A stretch of 64,000 bases of DNA from an uncultured Campylobacter sp. Its GTDB lineage: Bacteria; Campylobacterota; Campylobacteria; Campylobacterales; Campylobacteraceae. Numbering within the stretch: the first letter of the stretch is position 1; every line of letters begins with the position of its first letter. The translations under genes and the position numbers were made by a program. The DNA lies in the NCBI RefSeq assembly GCF_938002845.1, contig NZ_CALKZP010000058.1, positions 1-64,000 of the forward strand, in the 5' to 3' direction. Below, piece after piece: positions 55,641-64,000 of the stretch. The notes below the pieces were generated by a model, which was not told the origin of the DNA, did no database searches, and saw nothing but the letters and a program-made list of their open reading frames with translations.

Positions 55641-57010
55641 GCCTCTGTGGCTATGACAAGGCGGACGGTTTATACGGGATGCGCGGATGCGATCGAAGCC
55701 TCTTGCAGCGCGGGAGGCGTTTTAAAAGTAGTGCTCGGTGGGTATGAACAGCGCGTTTTGCAGCTTGCGTTTACGGCGTGCGCGCTGTCTAAATTTTATA
55801 AGGCGCAAGTTAATGTGCGCTGTGCTCTTGGCGCTAAATTTGAACTGCGGAATTTTAAAACGCAAGTAAGCATAAATAGGGCAGGCTTTAAAATTTAAAA
55901 ATTGAGCGCTAAAAATTTTGCGATTTTAAATTTTATAAATTTACAAAGGTCGGCAGAATTTAAAATTTCAAAATTTCGCTCCTTTTGGGCTTTAGAATTT
56001 TGAAATTTTAAATTTACCGCAGCGAACCTGAATTTTAAATCGCGCCTTGCCGGTATGAAGCATTCGAAGTTGCGCGAGCGGGAGAAGCTACCGGAGGTCT
56101 AGCTTGCGTCGAGCGAGTACATGAGTGAAAAGTTCGCCGCACGCTGAAGGGCTGGTAGCGAAGTATTGCGGTCGTTCGTAGCGGCTAATTTGCAGTGCGA
56201 GCACCCATGGCACACGCCAAAAACCGATGGATCGTGGACGGCACGACAAAGCTGTTTGGTGCGTGGTGTTTTGTGCCGGCATGTTTCGTAGTGCAGTTGC
56301 ATTTGCGGTATAAACGTACTTTGCAGCGAAGTCATATTTTGCAGTGCGGCTGTATTGTAAGATGCGGCGCGTTTTACATCGCCCGCGCACTAAAAATTGA
56401 TCGGCACGCGAGCGTGTTTGTGATGATGTTGCGGCTTAAAATTTTGCAGCTACCGCGCGCTACTCGTGTGCGATTTTGCATGGTCGCAGTTTGCGACCTT
56501 GTTATCGCGTGCCGAAAGTCGCCGCGATATGCCTGCCAGAGTAGAATGCACCCGTCTGTGTATTAAAAAATAGTGCGAGGTCCCGCTCTACGGTGCTGCA
56601 GCTCGTGTCAAAAGACTGTGCGATACGCGAGAGTAAAATGCACGCTTAAAAAGCGGCGTGGATTGCGCTTCGCGGCGCTCTATCCGCAGCGTGTGTCGAA
56701 AGTCGTCGCGGCGCGCTAGAACAAATAGAATGTGTGCAATGCACGTTTGCGGGATAACGCAAGATTATACTTGTTGTGGCGTGCTATCCCGTAGCGTGCG
56801 CCATAAAGCCGCCTATGTGTGAGAATAAAATTCGCGCCGCGCGTCAAAGACGCACGATCGTGCTGCGTGCCAAAAGACAATACGTGGTCGTGCCGTACAC
56901 CAAAAGACGGTGCCACGATCGGCACCGTGCGGCACGGGCGCGATGCGAGGTTTGAGCCTTGCGCAGCAGACAAAGCGTGCACGGCGCACGTAAATGCGGA
57001 TAAAATTTTA
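55641..57010. repeat. Gene-free 1.4-kb stretch with ~95-bp degenerate repeats before ftsW
   Basis: Left of 56050 it is rich in AAATTTTAAAATTT words. The right part is more GC-rich. Near 56511, 56605, 56693 and 56796 the sequence returns to a pattern of GTGCCGAAAGTCGCCGCG-like bases followed by GAGTARAATGCACGC-like bases, 88-103 bp apart. Several open frames overlap on both strands, none with a ribosome site, a plausible protein pattern, or consistent codon use, so I call no gene. Near 56870-56940 there are mutually inverted GTGCC/GGCAC words. Confidence 0.5.
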
Positions 57011-57024
57011 AAACGGAGAGACGA

Positions 57025-58185
57025 TTGAGAACCGATAAATGGCTATATTACTTCACCTGCGCGCTCATTACGATCGGCATGATATTTTCGCTGTCGTTGA
57101 GCTCATATACGGTGCTTCTGCTGGGTGCTACGCCGCTGCATTTTTTTTATCGTCAGTGCGCGGTAGGGATCGCGTGCATCGCGGTGATGTGGATCGTCTC
57201 GCGCGCCGATCCCGATAAATGCCTAACGCCGGTGTGCATGTCGCTTTTTGCGATTATGGGGATTTTGATGCTTGCGATGGGCTTTTTGCCCAAATCCTTG
57301 GTCGCCGACGTAAACGGTGCGGCGCGCTGGATCAGGCTGCCGTTTTTTAACCTCGCGCCGGTGGAATTTTTCAAGGTGGGCTTCATCTACTTTTTGGCGT
57401 GGAGCTTCTCGCGCAAGCTCGATCACTCCAAAAAAAGCATCGGGCGCGAGATCGCGACGCTGCTTCCATACGTAGCGCTTTTCGGCTTTGTGGTGATCCT
57501 GGTCGCTATCGTGCAAAACGATCTGGGGCAGGTCGCGGTGCTGGGGCTTACGATGATTTTTATGTCGCTTTTCGCGGGCACTAGCTTCAAGCTCATCGGC
57601 TTTAGCTTTATGGGGATTTTGGGGCTTGCTTATGTTTTTATCGTCACGAGCGCGCACAGGGTCGATCGCGTGCGCTCGTGGTGGGGCGGCGTGCAGGATT
57701 TCGTGCTGTCGTTTATGTCGCCGGAGACTGCCGCCGGGCTGCGTATAGAGGACGCTAGCGCGCCGTATCAGGTCGGACACTCGCTAAATGCGATAAACAA
57801 CGGCGAGTTTTTCGGGCAGGGACTTGGGCTGGGAAGCTTTAAGCTCGGCTATCTGAGCGAGGTGCATACCGACTTTGTGCTCGCAGGCATTGCCGAGGAG
57901 TGGGGATTTATCGGGATTTTGCTCATCGTGGCGCTATTTTATGCGATGCTCTTTCGCATCTTTCAGACCGCGAGTAAGTCGCCGAGTAACGTAAATTTCC
58001 TCTTTTGCCTGGGTATCGGCTTTATGTTTTTCTTTTCGTTCATTATCAACTCCTACGGCATCACGTCGATCTCGCCGGTTAAGGGTATCGCCGTGCCGTT
58101 TCTGAGCTACGGCGGCAGCCACCTGCTTGCGGCGTCGTTTGCGGTGGGGCTCGTTTTGATGGCGTCGAAAAGAGCTAAATTTTAA
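57025..58185 (+). CDS. ftsW: Septal peptidoglycan glycosyltransferase FtsW (SEDS)
   Basis: This 386-aa protein has about ten membrane segments and SEDS motifs: AARWIRLPFFNLAPVEFFKV, QNDLGQVAVLG, INNGEFFGQGLGLGSFK and GITSISPVKGIAVPFLSYGGS. It polymerises lipid II at the septum with PBP3. It starts at TTG 57025 with GGAGAG at 57015-57020. murG follows 137 bp later, and the same pair is adjacent in C. jejuni as I recall. RodA is the alternative, but the murG linkage favours FtsW. Confidence 0.93.
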   Translation: MRTDKWLYYFTCALITIGMIFSLSLSSYTVLLLGATPLHFFYRQCAVGIACIAVMWIVSRADPDKCLTPVCMSLFAIMGILMLAMGFLPKSLVADVNGAARWIRLPFFNLAPVEFFKVGFIYFLAWSFSRKLDHSKKSIGREIATLLPYVALFGFVVILVAIVQNDLGQVAVLGLTMIFMSLFAGTSFKLIGFSFMGILGLAYVFIVTSAHRVDRVRSWWGGVQDFVLSFMSPETAAGLRIEDASAPYQVGHSLNAINNGEFFGQGLGLGSFKLGYLSEVHTDFVLAGIAEEWGFIGILLIVALFYAMLFRIFQTASKSPSNVNFLFCLGIGFMFFFSFIINSYGITSISPVKGIAVPFLSYGGSHLLAASFAVGLVLMASKRAKF

Positions 58186-58322
58186 GGCTTTTGCGGGCTT
58201 TGGAGCGAGTGCGATTTAAATTTAGGCGTAAATTTAGAGCCGAATTTGCGCTTAAAATTCTACGCCGAAGCGCGCCGAGGCCCAAATTTAAGCGCGAAAT
58301 TTTATAAATTTAAAGGAAAAGT

Positions 58323-59336
58323 ATGGTTATAGCAATCAGCGGCGGCGGCACCGGCGGGCATCTGATAATCGCTAAAAATTTAGCCGCCCATCTTGCGAAG
58401 CAGGGCATCAGAGCGATCTTCATCGGCTCAAATCGCGGGCAGGATCGCGCGTGGTTTGAGGGCAACAAGCTTTTTGTGCGCACCTATTTTCTGCAAAGCT
58501 CGGGCGTCGTCGATAAAAAGGGCTTTGCCAAGCTAGCCTCGCTGCTAAATATCCTGCGCCTCTCGCTTGCGGCGCGTAAAATTTTAAAGCAAAACGGCGT
58601 GCGTGCGCTCATCAGCGTGGGCGGATACAGCTCTGCGCCCGCATCCATAGCGGCGATCCTTTCTCGCGTACCGTTTTTTATCCACGAGCAAAACGCCGTT
58701 TGCGGGAGGCTCAACCGCCTGCTAAGGCCCTTTGCGCGCGCGTTTTACAGCTCCTATGAAAAGCCCGCGTTTGCTTATCCGATCGCGGATATTTTTTTCG
58801 AGACGGCGCGGCCGCGCACGACGCTTAATACGGTCATCTTTTTGGGCGGCTCGCAGGGAGCAAGCTTTATCAACTCGCTTGCCGTGGAGCTTGCGCCTAA
58901 GCTTTTGGGCCTCGGCTACGGCGTTATCCATCAGTGCGGCGAGCGCGAGTTTGAGCGCATCTCGCAGATCTACGCACAGCAGGGTCTGGATGTACAGCTC
59001 GTGGGCTTTTGCAAAAATATGCACGAGCTCATCGCGAGCGCCGATCTTTGCGTCGGGCGCAGCGGCGCTAGTACGCTGTGGGAGCTCTGCGCAAATGGCC
59101 TGCCCACGATATTCGTACCGTTTCCATTCGCGGCGGCGGATCATCAGTTTTATAACGCGAAATTTCTTAAAGAGCGCGGACTTTGCGAAATCGTGCGTCA
59201 GCAGGACGCAAGCGGCGAGCGGATCTTGGGCTTGATTGAGAGCTTCGACGTGGCACGAGCGAGCAAAGGGCTGCTTGAACTTGCGGATCGAAACGGCGCG
59301 CAAGTGATAATCGACGACGTGATGAGTAAAATTTAA
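58323..59336 (+). CDS. murG: UDP-GlcNAc:lipid I N-acetylglucosaminyltransferase MurG
   Basis: This 337-aa GT28 enzyme has the N-terminal GGGTGGH lipid-diphosphate loop, FIHEQNAVCGRLNR, a UDP-GlcNAc site with FLGGSQGASFINSL, and ADLCVGRSGASTLWEL. It makes lipid II at the cytosolic face of the membrane. AAAGGA precedes the ATG. It is probably transcribed with ftsW. Confidence 0.97.
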   Translation: MVIAISGGGTGGHLIIAKNLAAHLAKQGIRAIFIGSNRGQDRAWFEGNKLFVRTYFLQSSGVVDKKGFAKLASLLNILRLSLAARKILKQNGVRALISVGGYSSAPASIAAILSRVPFFIHEQNAVCGRLNRLLRPFARAFYSSYEKPAFAYPIADIFFETARPRTTLNTVIFLGGSQGASFINSLAVELAPKLLGLGYGVIHQCGEREFERISQIYAQQGLDVQLVGFCKNMHELIASADLCVGRSGASTLWELCANGLPTIFVPFPFAAADHQFYNAKFLKERGLCEIVRQQDASGERILGLIESFDVARASKGLLELADRNGAQVIIDDVMSKI

Positions 59337-59564
59337 AAGGGCGCAGGCGCGCTTGCGTAAATTTGAGACGATCTCTTCGCGAGGTCGGTTTTAAATTTAT
59401 TAAACTGATTAAATTTGACTTTTGCGTTTGCGTAAATTTTACGCGGCGCTTCGGTTTGAGTAAAAATTTTAAATTTGCATGCTTGCAGGTGACGGACGTT
59501 TTTTTTGATTTGCGCAAATTTAAGCGCGCAAACAAAGTGCGCAAAAGTGCATTGAGCCGTAAAA

Positions 59565-60263
59565 TTATCTGCGCCTAAAGCTGATTATCGCATCGTCGTT
59601 TTCTTGTTGATATTTTTCAAATAGAGCCTGATATCTTTGCGATTTCGCCGGATCATTTGAATAAATTCCCACTAAAAAATAGCACGCCTCCGCAAATCGT
59701 AACTCACACGATCGCTCAAAGTATCGCGTACCCGCTTCTTTGTCATCGTCGTCAAAATACGCGACGTAACCGAACATAAAGCAGCCCTCGCCGTTACCGA
59801 GCTTGCATGCTTTTTTATACAGTTTTCTGCCCTCTTGCGAATCTCTATCCTCGTAGCCTGCGAGTCTCGTGCAGCTTTCGCCGCCGTTAAGCTCGTAGCA
59901 GCCTTTTTTAAGCAGATCTTTGGCGCCATCTTGCGAAATTTCGCCATTTAATAGCATCAGGCTCGAAAGTACGGCGCAGGCATCGCCGTCTCCGCCGTCG
60001 CAATCTTCGCGAAATCTTACGGGGTTTTTCATTTTTAAAGTGCCGTCTTTGGTGCGAATAGAAATTTCTTTAGGATTTTTGTCTGCGGCTTCGTTTGCTT
60101 GATTGATGGGAATTCGGGTTTCATTTAAAATTTCCGTGCGAGAAGATGCTTTTATCGCTATAAAGACCGCGACTATACATACGATGATGATCGGTCGGTT
60201 CTCGCTGTATAATCCGCAGTCGGGTTTAGATTTTATACACTTTGGACGTGCATAAATTTCCAA
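59565..60263 (-). CDS. Cysteine-rich Sel1-repeat protein (Hcp-like), membrane anchored or exported
   Basis: This 232-aa protein has one hydrophobic segment at about 25-41 (IIIVCIVAVFIAIKA) and then four helical repeats each carrying a Cys pair 7-8 residues apart: CDGGDGDAC, CYELNGGESC, CKLGNGEGC and CELRFAEAC. This is the Sel1-like pattern of Helicobacter cysteine-rich proteins (HcpA family), whose repeats are held by disulfides in the periplasm or outside. The start is TTG 60263 or nearby. No ATG precedes the hydrophobic segment. It is divergent from htpG, and its 5' end abuts the HAIR palindrome. Confidence 0.8.
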   Translation of the reverse strand: MEIYARPKCIKSKPDCGLYSENRPIIIVCIVAVFIAIKASSRTEILNETRIPINQANEAADKNPKEISIRTKDGTLKMKNPVRFREDCDGGDGDACAVLSSLMLLNGEISQDGAKDLLKKGCYELNGGESCTRLAGYEDRDSQEGRKLYKKACKLGNGEGCFMFGYVAYFDDDDKEAGTRYFERSCELRFAEACYFLVGIYSNDPAKSQRYQALFEKYQQENDDAIISFRRR

Positions 60264-60265
60264 AA

Positions 60266-60338
60266 CTTGATAGTATTCATATCAAGTTTATTTATTCTAC
60301 TCTTGACAAGATTAGCACTCCATGATATAATCTGCCAA
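60266..60338 (+). promoter_or_regulatory. htpG heat-shock promoter with HAIR palindrome and CIRCE-like element
   Basis: TTGACA (60303-60308), 17 bases, TATAAT (60326-60331) form the promoter. Upstream, CTTGATA-N7-TATCAAG (60266-60286) is a perfect inverted repeat matching the HAIR consensus at five of seven bases per half, and it extends to AAACTTGATA-N7-TATCAAGTTT. Between -35 and -10 lies TTAGCACTC (60312-60320), an exact left half of CIRCE. The right half at 60330-60338 (ATCTGCCAA) matches only 5 of 9. Confidence 0.7.
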
Positions 60339-60360
60339 AATTTTCAAAAAGGACCGCATA

Positions 60361-62202
60361 ATGGCAAAGAAAAAATTTAAGACCGAAGTGAATGATCTGC
60401 TAAATTTGATGATCCATTCGCTTTATTCGAACAAGGAGATTTTCCTGCGCGAGCTCATCTCAAACGCAAGCGACGCACTGGATAAATTAAACTATCTAAG
60501 CCTTACGAACGACGATTACAAGGCGCTTTCGTATGTGCCGCGCATCGATATAAAGATCGACAAAGAGGCCAAAACGCTAAGCATCGGCGACAACGGCATC
60601 GGCATGGACGAGGCCGAGCTCGAGAGCAATCTCGGCACTATCGCACGCAGCGGCACGAAGGGCTTTATGGCGAGCCTTAGCGGCGATGCGGCGAAGGACA
60701 GCAACCTCATCGGGCAGTTCGGCGTCGGGTTTTATTCGGCGTTTATGGTTGCAGATCGTATCGAGGTAATCAGCCGCAAGCCGCTCTCGCAGGACGCCTT
60801 TAAATGGAGCAGCGATGCCAGCAACTACATGGTCGAAAAGGCGGAGAAAGAGGACTTCGGCACGACGATAATCCTGCATATGAAAGATGAGGAGTTTTTG
60901 GACGAATATAGGCTCGAAGGCATCATCAAAAAATACTCCAACCACATTCCCTATCCGATCTTTATGGATAAAGAAGAATACGTACCCGCGCAAAAAGAGG
61001 GCGAGCAGGGGCATAGCGAGGTTAAAAACGTCCAGATCAACCGCGCGAGCGCGCTTTGGCAGCTGCCAAAAAGTAGCCTAAAGCCGAGCGATTATAATGA
61101 ATTTTACAAGCAGATCAGCCACGATAGCGGCGATCCGCTGTTTTACATCCACACCAAGGCCGAGGGCACGCACGAATACACGACGCTTTTTTACGTGCCG
61201 AGCAGCGAGCCCTTCGATCTATACCGCGTCGATTATCAAAGCGGCGTGAAGCTCTACGTCAAGCGCGTTTTCATCACCGACGACGCCAAAGAGCTGCTGC
61301 CTAGCTACCTGCGTTTCGTGCGCGGCATAATGGACGTCGAGGATCTGCCGCTAAACGTAAGTCGCGAAATTTTGCAAGAAAATCGAATTCTAGCCTACGT
61401 CCGCGAACAGAGCGTCAAAAAAATTCTATCCGAGCTGCAGAAGCTTTTGCAAAGCGATCGCGAAAAATACATAAAATTTTACGAATTATTCGGCAAGGTT
61501 TTGAAAGAGGGACTTTACGGCTTCGGCGCAAACAAAGAGGAAATTTTAAAGCTCTGTCTTTTCAAATCAAACCTGCGAGACGGCCTTATCACACTTGGTG
61601 AGTATAAGGAAAAAATGGGCGCGGAGCAAAAAGAGATCTATTATATCGCGGGAAATAGCGCCGCGATGCTTAAAAGCTCGCCTCTGATAGAGAAATTTAA
61701 CGCCGAGGGCACGGAGGTGCTGCTTTGCGACGATGAGATCGATACGATTGTGATGCCTGGCATTTTTGAGTTTGACAAAACGCCGGTTAAAAACGCGACT
61801 TCGATCAAGCAGGAGGCTTCGGAGGGCGATGCCGCGACGCCGCAAGCCAAAGAGATCGCTGCAAAGATCAAAGAAATTTTAGGCGAACGCGTCAAGGATG
61901 TTAAAATTTCATCGCGTCTAAGCGGCTCGCTTTCCTGCCTTATTTTTGACGAGAATGATCCCGATTTTGCGACGCAGCAGCTGCTTAAGCAGATGGGAGG
62001 CCGCAATCTGCCGCCGGTAAAGCCGATTTTGGAGATCAATGCGGATCACGAGATCATCAAAAAGCTGCAGGCCGATAGGCTGATGCTGCCGCAAGTAGCC
62101 GAGATAATCTACGATCTGGCGCGCCTTAGCGAGGGGCAGGAGCTGGAAAATCCGAGCGAGTTTATTAAAAACGTAAACGAGCTGATCGCAAAGGCTCTAT
62201 AG
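60361..62202 (+). CDS. htpG: Hsp90-family chaperone HtpG
   Basis: This 613-aa protein has the GHKL ATPase domain ([45 protein letters not shown]), the middle domain with [17 protein letters not shown], and the dimerisation C-terminus. Length is normal. AAAAAGGA precedes the ATG by seven bases. It is a single-gene unit with a heat-shock-type promoter and a strong terminator. Confidence 0.98.
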   Translation: MAKKKFKTEVNDLLNLMIHSLYSNKEIFLRELISNASDALDKLNYLSLTNDDYKALSYVPRIDIKIDKEAKTLSIGDNGIGMDEAELESNLGTIARSGTKGFMASLSGDAAKDSNLIGQFGVGFYSAFMVADRIEVISRKPLSQDAFKWSSDASNYMVEKAEKEDFGTTIILHMKDEEFLDEYRLEGIIKKYSNHIPYPIFMDKEEYVPAQKEGEQGHSEVKNVQINRASALWQLPKSSLKPSDYNEFYKQISHDSGDPLFYIHTKAEGTHEYTTLFYVPSSEPFDLYRVDYQSGVKLYVKRVFITDDAKELLPSYLRFVRGIMDVEDLPLNVSREILQENRILAYVREQSVKKILSELQKLLQSDREKYIKFYELFGKVLKEGLYGFGANKEEILKLCLFKSNLRDGLITLGEYKEKMGAEQKEIYYIAGNSAAMLKSSPLIEKFNAEGTEVLLCDDEIDTIVMPGIFEFDKTPVKNATSIKQEASEGDAATPQAKEIAAKIKEILGERVKDVKISSRLSGSLSCLIFDENDPDFATQQLLKQMGGRNLPPVKPILEINADHEIIKKLQADRLMLPQVAEIIYDLARLSEGQELENPSEFIKNVNELIAKAL

Positions 62203-62243
62203 ATTATCTAAATTTAGAGCTTCGATCCGCTATCTAAATTCCG

Positions 62244-62287
62244 CGCGGCTACATAGGCTGTATAAATCTATGTAGCCGCGTTTTAAA
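62244..62287 (+). terminator. Rho-independent terminator of htpG
   Basis: CGCGGCTACATAG (62244-62256), an 11-base loop, CTATGTAGCCGCG (62268-62280), then TTTTAAA. A perfect 13-bp stem 41 bp after the htpG stop. Confidence 0.9.
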
Positions 62288-62358
62288 TTTAAAGAGAAAT
62301 TTCAGCGGGCAAGCTTCGCCGCGCTTTCTAAATTTTAAAATTTAAAAGCGGCGGAATT

Positions 62359-62631
62359 TCACTCTTTGATTTCGGTAAAAATTTTATTTGGCGGCTCGGT
62401 TTGGCGTTTTGAAAATTTTGAGGTTTTGATCGCTTTTATTCGCGAGTCGAGGTTGGGGCGCAAGCCAAAAATATTCATAAAGGCGGGCGAGCCGTTCTTT
62501 GACATAATGCCCTCGAAAAACTCCTTCGCACCGCCCGCGTGCCCGTAAGCGCACTCTAAAATTTTAAGCGCCTCGGCGTCTGCTGCGGTCTCTTGCGAGC
62601 GCGAGAACTTGCTGTTTGCCGCAACCGAGAC
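62359..62631 (-). pseudogene. C-terminal remnant of an M48-type zinc metallopeptidase
   Basis: The minus-strand frame from 62631 to the TGA at 62361-62359 encodes VSVAANSKFSRSQETAADAE, then ALKILECAYGHAGGAKEFFE and a SRIKAIKTS end. The SRSQE-x-x-AD block is the third-zinc-ligand region of M48 peptidases (HtpX/YfgC type), and the AxxH/GGAxEFF part is the usual helix after it. An in-frame TAA (62634-62632) closes the frame upstream and the HExxH half is not present, so this is a relic. No start codon with a ribosome site exists. Confidence 0.75.
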
Positions 62632-62722
62632 TTATAATGAAATTTTATCGTCGGAATATCAGCGAGACCGCGAGCGCGCTGCCTATGCTTTTGGCGCAGT
62701 CACGGTGCTTGAAGTGCGATAG

Positions 62723-63094
62723 CTCGTGCGGCGCGGTATGTATGAGGTCGGCAACAACCCCGACGGAGGCACCGCCTACAAGCTCATCCATACCGCAGTA
62801 GTGCCTCTAGCGGTCAAGACCGGTACCGCACAGGTCGTGGGCATCTCTCAGACCGCCAAAAAGCGAATGAAAGAGGTCGATATGGACTACTTCCACCGCT
62901 CGCACGCTTGGATGACTAGCTTCGGGCCGTACGACAAGCCGCAATACGCCGTAACCGTGCTCGTAGAACACGGCGGAGGAGGCGGAAGCGCGGCAGGTCC
63001 AGTGATAATGCAAATCTACGAAAAGCTCGCCCAGATGGGCTATATCGACGCCAACGCAACGACTAGCAAAGATACTGTAAAGAAAACGAAGTAG
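62723..63094 (+). pseudogene. C-terminal remnant of penicillin-binding protein 2 (MrdA)
   Basis: The plus frame encodes RRGMYEVGNNPDGGTAYKLI, VKTGTAQVVGISQTAKKRMK, SHAWMTSFGPYDKPQYAVTV and VLVEHGGGGGSAAGPVIMQI, the last ~120 residues of a PBP2 transpeptidase with the KTGT box. An in-frame TAG (62720-62722) blocks it on the left, and the SxxK and SxN boxes are absent. The Gly before KTGT is Val. It is a non-functional tail. An intact mrdA must exist elsewhere in the chromosome. Confidence 0.85.
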
Positions 63095-63098
63095 GGCG

Positions 63099-63354
63099 GA
63101 ATTTAAAATTATAAAATTTTAGAATTATATCCGTCCTTCGCGGACTTGGAATTTTATCTAGTCTCCATGGTTTTGAAATTTTAAAATTTATCCCACCTCC
63201 GTGAGCCTGAAATTTTAAAATTTCGTGCAGGCTAGAGGTATAGAATTTATCTTGTATTTAGGATTTAGAATTTTAAAATTTCATACAACCCATGCTTTAT
63301 CTGCTCTAAATTTTAAAATTTAACGCAGCTCGGTAACGTTAAATTTCAAAATTC
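63099..63354. repeat. Array of AT palindromes (GAAATTTTAAAATTTC class)
   Basis: Copies start near 63099, 63175, 63209 (exact GAAATTTTAAAATTTC, 63209-63224), 63268, 63307 and 63340, at 33-60-bp spacing, with unrelated spacers such as TATCCCACCTCCGTGAGCCT. The palindromes are short and degenerate, which separates them from a CRISPR array. No gene is seen in 63095-63459. Confidence 0.65.
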
Positions 63355-63459
63355 TACCTAGCAATGGGCTTGAATTTTTGACGTGCTAATTTAAATGCAC
63401 CATAAGAATAAGGCGGTAGAATACGCCAAAATATCTTTTTATAAAAATGGGGAAATTCT

Positions 63460-64000
63460 ATGCGAGATTACGATAAAGAGCCGATAGTGATAAAAAATGA
63501 CTATTTGTTAAAAAGCGAATTAGCTATAAGAATTTTCTTTTTAATATTGGCATCAATCTTCGCTATTAGATGTATTTTTCCTATAGAAAGCCTTTTTAAT
63601 AATGCCCTTAGAAAGAGCGAGCTAGCGCTTTGCATATGTGTATTTTTTGGTTCAATTTTTAAAGATTTGGCAATGGTAAGAGGTATGCTGGCAAATAACT
63701 TACAAATTAGAATTTTTAATAAAAGAATTGAATGCGATTATGTAGACTTTGCCGGTAATTGTAAAATTTTAGAATTTGGAGTTGATGAAAAAACAAAAAT
63801 TACATACTCATATATGCCTAGGTTTGGCGAAAAAATTGGTAATAAGCCTAATATGAAAATATCAGAAAAAATAGCTGATACTTTAGTCTATATACCGGCT
63901 ATGCTAATAAATATGTCTTTTGTTTTAATATTTCAAATTCTAAAGCTTTTTAAAATAGAAAGATATTATATATTAGACAATGGCAGCATGACCATATCGA
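63460..64000 (+). CDS. AT-rich membrane protein gene of unknown function (cut by window edge)
   Basis: The frame from ATG 63460 (MRDYDKEPIVIKNDYLLKSE) stays open for 180 codons to the window end. GGGGA lies eight bases upstream and a TAGAAT box at about 63420. It has hydrophobic segments at about 21-38 and 55-72, and another near 148-165 (PAMLINMSFVLIFQILKLF). Codons are strongly AT-biased (AAA, ATA, TTA, TTT) compared with the neighbouring htpG, which suggests recent acquisition. I do not recognise the family. Confidence 0.7.
   Translation, partial: MRDYDKEPIVIKNDYLLKSELAIRIFFLILASIFAIRCIFPIESLFNNALRKSELALCICVFFGSIFKDLAMVRGMLANNLQIRIFNKRIECDYVDFAGNCKILEFGVDEKTKITYSYMPRFGEKIGNKPNMKISEKIADTLVYIPAMLINMSFVLIFQILKLFKIERYYILDNGSMTIS

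Noticed and set aside
55647..56982. Several 60-120-codon frames on both strands between ftsK and ftsW
   Set aside because: They overlap each other, lack ribosome sites and show no protein-like pattern. The region is better explained by repeats.
60312..60338. A full CIRCE element at htpG
   Set aside because: Only the left half is exact. The right half matches 5 of 9 bases, so I describe it as CIRCE-like rather than a confirmed HrcA operator.

Overview
The window looks like a chromosomal segment of an epsilonproteobacterium, most likely a comparatively GC-rich, oral-type Campylobacter such as the C. gracilis group. The genus assignment rests on gene content and order. Several blocks match orders I remember from C. 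jejuni: htrA/cbpA/hspR/kefB, pyrD/M16 peptidase/dapA/SDR, atpZ-like/hemL/cytochrome c, pycA/small protein/bpt, S4/tsaE/lptB divergent from argG/rplI/hslV/hslU/era, and ftsW/murG. The species is inference. Intergenic DNA is full of short AT-rich words and palindromes of the type GAAATTTTAAAATTTC.

Layout. 1-5318 (-) is the N-terminal 1.77 kilocodons of a giant autotransporter adhesin that runs off the left edge. 6173-9001 is a heat-shock and proteostasis block: HtrA on one strand, CbpA and HspR on the other, with an HspR operator-like HAIR site over the cbpA promoter. 9487-11118 is a KefB-type antiporter. 11409-16209 (-) is a loose set of hypothetical proteins, a methyltransferase and the decayed tail of an iron-type ABC ATPase. 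16456-25373 (-) is a long colinear run: pyrD with a very unusual C-terminal extension, an M16 peptidase, dapA, a FabL-like SDR, pgsA, an orphan gene, rseP and yggS. 25728-31401 (-) holds a low-complexity membrane protein, an AtpZ/AtpI-like protein, hemL, a cytochrome c, and an ArsS/CprS-type histidine kinase separated by 504 bp from its probable response regulator. 31728-34738 (+) holds HU, tRNA-Leu(CAA), a PycA-type biotin carboxylase and the Bpt leucyltransferase. 35335-38534 (-) holds a periplasmic propeller-like protein, lptB, tsaE and an S4 protein. 38623-43529 (+) holds argG, rplI, hslVU and era.

43592-53033 (+) is a nine-gene, translationally coupled operon for a type II secretion / MSHA-like / Campylobacter transformation (Cts) machine: PilM-PilN fusion, PilO-like, small periplasmic protein, secretin, AAA ATPase, TPR protein, small exported protein, GspE ATPase and GspF platform protein. 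It ends at a clear terminator. Then come ftsK, a 1.6-kb gene-free and repeat-rich stretch, ftsW-murG, a cysteine-rich Sel1-repeat (Hcp-like) protein, and htpG with a HAIR palindrome plus a CIRCE-like half-site. The right end holds two facing gene remnants (M48 peptidase tail, PBP2 tail), an array of AT palindromes, and an AT-rich membrane-protein gene cut by the window edge.

The main unexplained features are the arrays of AT-rich palindromic words, which fill most long gaps and also seem to occur inside the low-complexity regions of coding sequences (PyrD extension, 403-aa membrane protein, TPR protein linker). Others are the 335-residue PyrD extension, a probable non-canonical start codon for ftsK, and the likely dual heat-shock operator at htpG. 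I found no CRISPR array, phage, insertion sequence or rRNA.
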